This document shows, in pieces, positions 58,681 to 64,000 of a stretch of 64,000 nucleotides of DNA. Origin of the DNA: Heliopora coerulea (taxonomy: Eukaryota > Cnidaria > Anthozoa > Scleralcyonacea > Helioporidae); contig JASJOG010000012.1 in assembly GCA_030142905.1 (NCBI GenBank), positions 2,985,501-3,049,500 of the forward strand, written 5' to 3'. The position numbers and the translations under genes were made by a program. Below the pieces are notes generated by a model. That model made no database searches, was not told the DNA's origin, and saw nothing but the letters and a program-made list of their open reading frames with translations. How positions within the stretch are numbered: the stretch's first letter is position 1; each line of letters begins with the position of its first letter.

Positions 58681-59221
58681 TTTGCTTGCTTTGAGCAACT
58701 TTTTGCTCAAAGCAAGCAATTTTTTTCTTAAATCAAGAATGAAGAATTTTGCTGTGAAAGCCGTTATTTTGAACTTATCCTAATATTCTCTCGCTTTTGT
58801 TGCAATGATAGCTTTCATGGGGGAATCGGAATGTACAATATTCTCACAAACTAGTTTTAGCAGATTTTTCATGAAGGAAGAGCCAATGGGTTGCCATGGA
58901 CTCCACGAATGAATTGAGCAGAATATTCAAAGTGAAAATCATGAACTTCGTGTCAAGCTCACGGCTCAAAATTTTATCACCTAAACATGTCGTGTTAGTT
59001 TTTCATGCGAAGTTTTCTCCCCATTGTGTTTAACTTTAAACTATAATTAGCCTCGGTGATTTATCACTTTGTTGCACATTCTATTCATAACATACATTCC
59101 TTTTCAATCCTTTAATGCCAGAATTTTTTGTTTATTGTTCTGTCCTTCTTTTTGTTTTGTCCATTCATTGGTTCTTTTGTTCAAGAAGTGTGATATATAT
59201 CGGATACTGGGTATTAAAGTG
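58681..59221. other. 3' flank of duplicated GPCR
   Basis: Near-identical to 9220-9768. No coding. Confidence 0.6.
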
Positions 59222-60184
59222 TTAACAAGATCTCAATGCCGTTATCATTGTCTTCCAAATACGTTTGTAGCCTGAACATAAAGTTCGATCAAATACTCCG
59301 TATATGAAGGGATTCACTGCAGAAGTTCCAGTTAAGCTTATAATGAATAACCACTCTCTAAAATCGCCAGTTTCACCAGATACTCCAGTGGTGTATAAAA
59401 ACCACCACAGCTGGTCTGGCAATGATGCTACGCCAAAACAAATGACAACAGTAGCACTAACAATGAAGGCTCGGATATTTCGATGATGTTTTATTCTTTC
59501 TAAACGTGTAAGTTCTCCGATAACCTCTTTAGCAGCAGCGGTACCATGTGATCTTATGGATTTTGTCTTTTCATTCTGTTTTACGAGCACCTTGGATATC
59601 GTCCAATAAAGAATTGATAACATTGTTATGGGAATAAAATACTGAATGCAAGATAGGAATAACGTGTAAATGACATCGAGTGCTGAATACGGCCACTCTA
59701 CGACGCATTCATGTGTCAGTTTCATAAATTTTAGGACCAAGATGTATGGAACTACGCAAATTATTGCCAGAACGTAGATTAGACTAGCAACAACTTTTAG
59801 TTTCCGAAGACTTAATTCTCGTTTTAGAGGATATACAACAGCACGGTAACGAACGATTGCAATGACGACCATGAAATGTACTCCAACAGTAAAAAACACC
59901 GTTTGCATTGGGGACCATAATTTACACATTGCAAAGGAGCGAACGAATGGCGAATTTGGTGACAAAAGGTTGTAGGTATCACCAAAACTAAGCACCAGGA
60001 GAAGTAGGTCACAGACGGCCAAATACAGAACGAGGCTGTAATAGGTATTTTTGAGATGATTTGTTGGGCTGCAGATAGAGCAAATCACCAGGGTGTTTCC
60101 TAACACTCCAACTACCTGAACCAAGGAAAGAGCTACGGCTGAAAGATAATCAGGGAAAATATTTTCTTGTGTCGCGTTCATCAT
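59222..60184 (-). CDS. Class A GPCR, duplicate of G1
   Basis: The 320-residue protein is identical to that at 9769-10731; at least one synonymous change (GAC/GAT Asp in TM6) separates the genes. All features are as in G1: NAT sequon, N30, D59, C86, VRY at 110-112, Ser at 6.48 and NPFIY at 291-295. The 5' flank is also near-identical, so regulation is probably shared. If the duplication is real, gene dosage is doubled; if it is an uncollapsed haplotype, this is the other allele. Confidence 0.92.
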   Translation of the reverse strand: MMNATQENIFPDYLSAVALSLVQVVGVLGNTLVICSICSPTNHLKNTYYSLVLYLAVCDLLLLVLSFGDTYNLLSPNSPFVRSFAMCKLWSPMQTVFFTVGVHFMVVIAIVRYRAVVYPLKRELSLRKLKVVASLIYVLAIICVVPYILVLKFMKLTHECVVEWPYSALDVIYTLFLSCIQYFIPITMLSILYWTISKVLVKQNEKTKSIRSHGTAAAKEVIGELTRLERIKHHRNIRAFIVSATVVICFGVASLPDQLWWFLYTTGVSGETGDFREWLFIISLTGTSAVNPFIYGVFDRTLCSGYKRIWKTMITALRSC

Positions 60185-61445
60185 TATTCAACTAACGTCG
60201 ATATTCGTTATTGGGAAGTTTACGCAACCACGACGATAAGCATCAAAGAGGACAAATCCTTACGAAAGAATCTTTCTTTCAAGACAAAGAGAATCCATAA
60301 TTTTTTGTCACAGGAGTAATGCCTGGTTCGTCTTCGTTATAAACACCGTAAGAGTGAGAGCATTTCCACGTCTTCTTAACGACGTCAGCACTTGGGGAAT
60401 AGAGACGCTTTGGTATTTTTAACCCATATTTGTCAAATTTACTAAATGCAAATATCATAAAACAGTTAAGTGGAGGAAAAACGACTATGTAGAGTTGACA
60501 TAACGTCAAGACATAACGTCAATGATGTGTGCATTTCTTTCGAATGTTTGACATTTGTTACTTCGTCCATTACTGTTGTCTTCGCAGCTTGCGTCAACTC
60601 CTTATTATGTTTGGTAAGTCTTAACGCTGTAGTTTGTTTATGACAACGCGCAGTAAATTTGATTCCTTATGATAGACATATGATGAACATATGGACACGT
60701 ATCGATAGGTGCTACTGCCATCGAGCATGCGTATCTTTAAAGAACGCTATAGCATTTACAATCGACTGCTAACTGTTAATTTATCTAGACACACGATTTT
60801 CGTCCATCAGAATTATTGACTTATCTTTAAAGAACGCTTTTTAAATAACACTGTCTGTTCTTTTTCAATTTCTGTTGCTTTGCAATTCTTTTCATTTACA
60901 GATAAAAATTTCATTTTATTTTCCTCCATTTCATTTGCCATACAATAACGGATTGTAAAACCGTGGAACATGACAAGCTCGAATTTAGAAATCTAGACAA
61001 TCTAGAGAAAAAAAAAATTCAAAAAATAGGTTCCTTAATCTATCGTACCATTAAAGACATTTGGATATTTTAATTATTCATTGCGATAACGAGTTGCATC
61101 TTAAGCTCACTAAAACGTATAAACTAATAAGACGTTTCGATCCTTGAATAGGAAATTCAACATTCAAATTCCAACGATTATATGAAGGCAGGGAAAAGGT
61201 TAAATTATCCGTGTTGTGGACTATCAATGAAACAATTTACTACATTGTATTTGCTTTCGCATTCAAAAAATGAGCCGTCTCTAACACATATGTATTTTAT
61301 CATCCTGTTTTAAAACATCACGGAATCTCTACTTAACTTTGATAATGTTATAACGCATAGAGAATGGCAACAATATAATTTGCTAAAAGGATCTCTTTTA
61401 TTCAGAACTAATAAACACGCCGGCAAGTTCTGTTGGGTTATAGAG
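60185..61445. other. 5' flank of duplicated GPCR, non-coding
   Basis: Near-identical to 10732-11992. No gene supported. Confidence 0.55.
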
Positions 61446-62182
61446 GTAGTACATAATCCGTTTCCAGCCGATAATTTCAGAAAATAAAGTAGAAAACATA
61501 CTCCGAAAAATAGTTCCATCTTGAACTCAAAATTTGAGAAAAACAAGCGGACACAGTGTTCAATAGTAATATTTCGAATTTATTACAATTATTACTATAG
61601 GCGGAAGAAATTAAAGTGTTAATGAGTGATGTGTTATGTCAGGTCAAATAATGAGAGTTCTTTGCTGGCTTTGAGTCCTACGTTTAGTTCTGGTTTTAGA
61701 GATTTGATGAAAAGTGCTTCCATTAGTAAAAGTCGGTTTTTGTTAAGTGAATTATTAGCATATAGTATTTTGTAGTTGTTGACGATGAGATTTATTAACT
61801 TGGAAACGCGTATCTGAGGAAGTGTTTTGTCAGTCAAGTCGGTTATGTTTTGTGTGACAGTGTCTTGTGCGTTCTTGCATTCTAAAAAGTGTTGTCCTAC
61901 TGCACTGGTGTCATGTTTAGTGGCATGTTCATGAAATCTAGTTTTGAAGCACCTTTCAGTTTTTCCAATGTAAGAATACCCGCATCCAGGACAGGTTATT
62001 TGGTAAATGGCATTAGAACGGACTAAAGGAGGAATTTTGTCTTTGTTGACCTAGGTTTAGTTTTTGTAAATTAGTCTGATGATGAATTTGTAATAAATTC
62101 GAAATATTACTATTGAACACTGTGTCCGCTTGTTTTTCTCAAATTTTGAGTTCAAGATGGAACTATTTTTCGTAGTACATAA
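61446..62182 (-). mobile_element. Penelope-like fragment with inverted repeats and 11-bp TSD (copy C)
   Basis: Same insertion as 11993-12729: GTAGTACATAA at 61446-61456 and 62172-62182, inverted arms at 61504-61587 and 62089-62172. Confidence 0.88.
61634..62050 (-). pseudogene. GIY-YIG domain of Penelope-like element (copy C)
   Basis: Same truncated frame as 12181-12597 (GYSYIGKTERCF, EALFIKSLKPELN), with the stop at the same place and no new lesions seen. Confidence 0.85.
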
Positions 62183-64000
62183 GTTCAAAGAACATGAAAA
62201 AAGCGTGCGAAGGTGGTGATATGAGAATACCGTATAATTCAGAAAGGTAACGGGAAATAAAAAAAAACATGTTGGTTTATTCTGTGTTGACTTCTTTTTT
62301 ATGGTATTCGTTTCTTTGTATTTACCGAAAAATTGTCTAAATCCTTCTTCAAGAAAGGTGTAAAAGGATTCCTCCATGTCACCTTTGGACATTTTTGTGA
62401 CACACATACAATGGTGCATTCATTAACTTTTTATCTGAAGCAAAAATATGATTCAGGAAATAAAATCATGTATGAAAGAAGTGTAATTTAAACTTTTTTT
62501 CCTAAACATAACCATCATTTCTTATGATTTCACAAAAATAATAAATTTCTCCTATAAATGATAGCAATTTATAGGAAAGATAATAAAACTGATGAGAAGT
62601 TCACTCAAGATAGGTAACACCGTTGTGTGGAACACAGTGTATGGCTGGGGGAATTCGGCTAGACCTGGAAAGTTCTAACGCTACTAGAAATATGGATACG
62701 CAACCACCTCTCACCCACCATTTCATCATATCCCTTGGCAATGGGGGCCAAGTTGACGGATTGTAAAGGTCGTTAAAGAACTTAAAATTTAAAATAAATG
62801 AAAAATTACCATTATTAGAACCGAATATTTATAAAATTATTAAATGTTGACCAAAAGTCGTTTGAAAGCATTTAAAATTAATAATGACAACAAAAAAGTT
62901 TCCGTGAATCTTGTTTTCTGCATCCAGAACCTCATCCCTGAACAGCCCATAGATGAGAGAACTGGGGAAGAGCGTGTGATGGACAGCTTTCGTTTTCAAA
63001 AAGGTCGAAAAAATAATTTAACTGATGAAAATTATTTGAACTATTGGATCTATGCATGCAAATTGTAAGGAAAACAAAAAAAGAAAAGTATAATTTTGGA
63101 ATAAAGATTACAAGAAAAAAAAGGGCAGGAACAGCAATATTATCAGAAGAAACAAGGATTGCAGGCAGGGATTGAATTACTGACATTAGAATCTCTAGAC
63201 AAACTCTTCACCGGCTTAAACCTCTCAGATGTGACGGGTGATACCACAAAAGTTGATTCGATACGATACCGATTACTTTTGGGGTCTGGTATCGACGGTA
63301 TCGATTACTCAAATGATTAGTTACGTCACATTTTTAGTGCACAAATTTTCTTTGCACGATTTCTCAAAAATTTATGTGTAGAATGACAAATACACAGTTT
63401 TATTGTCTTTCTCAAGTAAAAGAAGATAGATTTGGCCAAATAAATACTTGAGGTCTTGTTTTAGTGTTGGGATACATCAAACCTTTCATTTGTTCGTTTA
63501 ATCTTTTAAAATAATTCCATACTAAGCTTCTAGTTTGCTTATTTTCCGCAACACTTGTCATCATTATAAATGTAACATCCTTCCAGGCCAAGTAACCGGA
63601 AGCATGTTCGATTCCAGTCCCAGTATCGATTAATCGAGGTAGGAACCTGGTATTGACGGTATCGATTACTCAGTAATAAGTAATCGCCCGTCTCTGCCTC
63701 TTAGTTGCTGGAATACTTAAACAGTCTATTAAACATTTTCTATTTTTAACAGTTAGTTGCCGTATTTGCGTTACAATTTTGCCTTTGTATTTGTTGATTC
63801 CCATGGATTAAACAAAAACGTTTATCAATAATTCTATTTAACAACTGAAAAAACATGAACAAGTCTATTGTCCTAAAATTAAAATTGTGTTCTACTACAA
63901 AATGTTGTATTCGTTGAGCTGTTTCGTGTGTGTTATTGTTTCATAATAACGCGATTGGCTGGTGGGGCTTAATGTAAGATTTCGTTCGAAAAGGTCTATA
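62183..64000. other. Non-coding tail of duplicate copy 2
   Basis: Matches 12730-14547, including the GGTATCGA MITE at about 63225-63690. The ORF at 62844-63068 is not conserved in unit B and is not called as a gene. Confidence 0.6.

Larger units (their letters stand above)
53041..64000. repeat. Segmental duplication, copy 2 (continues past window)
   Basis: Near-identical to 2342-14547. Differences are scattered point changes, two single-base deletions in the hAT ORF relative to copy 1, a 2-bp insertion near 56480, absence of the 1.3-kb replacement and absence of the palindromic block near 58.67 kb. The similarity is that of a very recent duplication or of two alleles. Confidence 0.95.

Overview
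This window looks like nuclear DNA of an animal, most plausibly an anthozoan cnidarian (coral or sea anemone). It is AT-rich, has GT-AG split exons, a cluster of intronless class A GPCR genes, and several eukaryotic transposon families (hAT, CACTA/EnSpm-like, MULE-like, Penelope-like elements, MITEs, a tRNA-derived SINE). There are no operons or Shine-Dalgarno sites. The taxon is inferred from gene style only; no rRNA or mitochondrial marker is present.

Layout. 1-2.3 kb: an ORF, open at the window edge, for a FEN/PIN-like plus cysteine-rich protein. 2.34-9.3 kb: a decayed hAT element followed by a split gene with a SAMD3-like C-terminal region. 9.77-10.73 kb: intact GPCR 'G1' (minus). 11-17.3 kb: non-coding DNA with a Penelope fragment and MITEs. 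17.3-22.2 kb: two GPCR pseudogenes and a repeated short ORF family. 22.45-26.63 kb: a TTAA-flanked DNA element with a second element (8-bp target duplication) nested inside. 27.2-32.8 kb: two damaged plus-strand GPCRs. 35.2-36.2 and 41.8-42.8 kb: intact GPCRs 'G2' and 'G3' (minus). 43.6-44.8 and 46.9-47.5 kb: Penelope remains. 45.5-46.4 kb: another plus-strand GPCR pseudogene. 48.2-48.9 kb: tandem repeat. 49.4-52.8 kb: a decayed CACTA/EnSpm-like transposase. 53.04-64.0 kb: a near-identical second copy of 2.34-14.55 kb, including a GPCR with the same protein sequence as G1.

The locus has grown by layered duplication. An older round made the ~8-kb unit 9.3-17.3 kb and its diverged paralogue 34.96-41.7 kb. 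A plus-strand GPCR block was also copied (32.0-35.0 versus 45.7-48.1 kb). A very recent event, or an unmerged allele in the assembly, made the 2.34/53.04 kb pair. The left breakpoint of that pair falls on the terminus of the hAT element.

The main biological content is the receptor array: four intact ORFs encoding three distinct proteins, plus at least five broken copies. The minus and plus subfamilies all lack the acidic residue of the DRY motif and the TM6 toggle tryptophan, while keeping the TM1 Asn, the TM3 Cys and, in most, NPxxY. I found no CRISPR, operon-like or otherwise clearly new multi-gene system. The best candidates for novelty are this receptor subfamily and the transposon-bounded segmental duplication.
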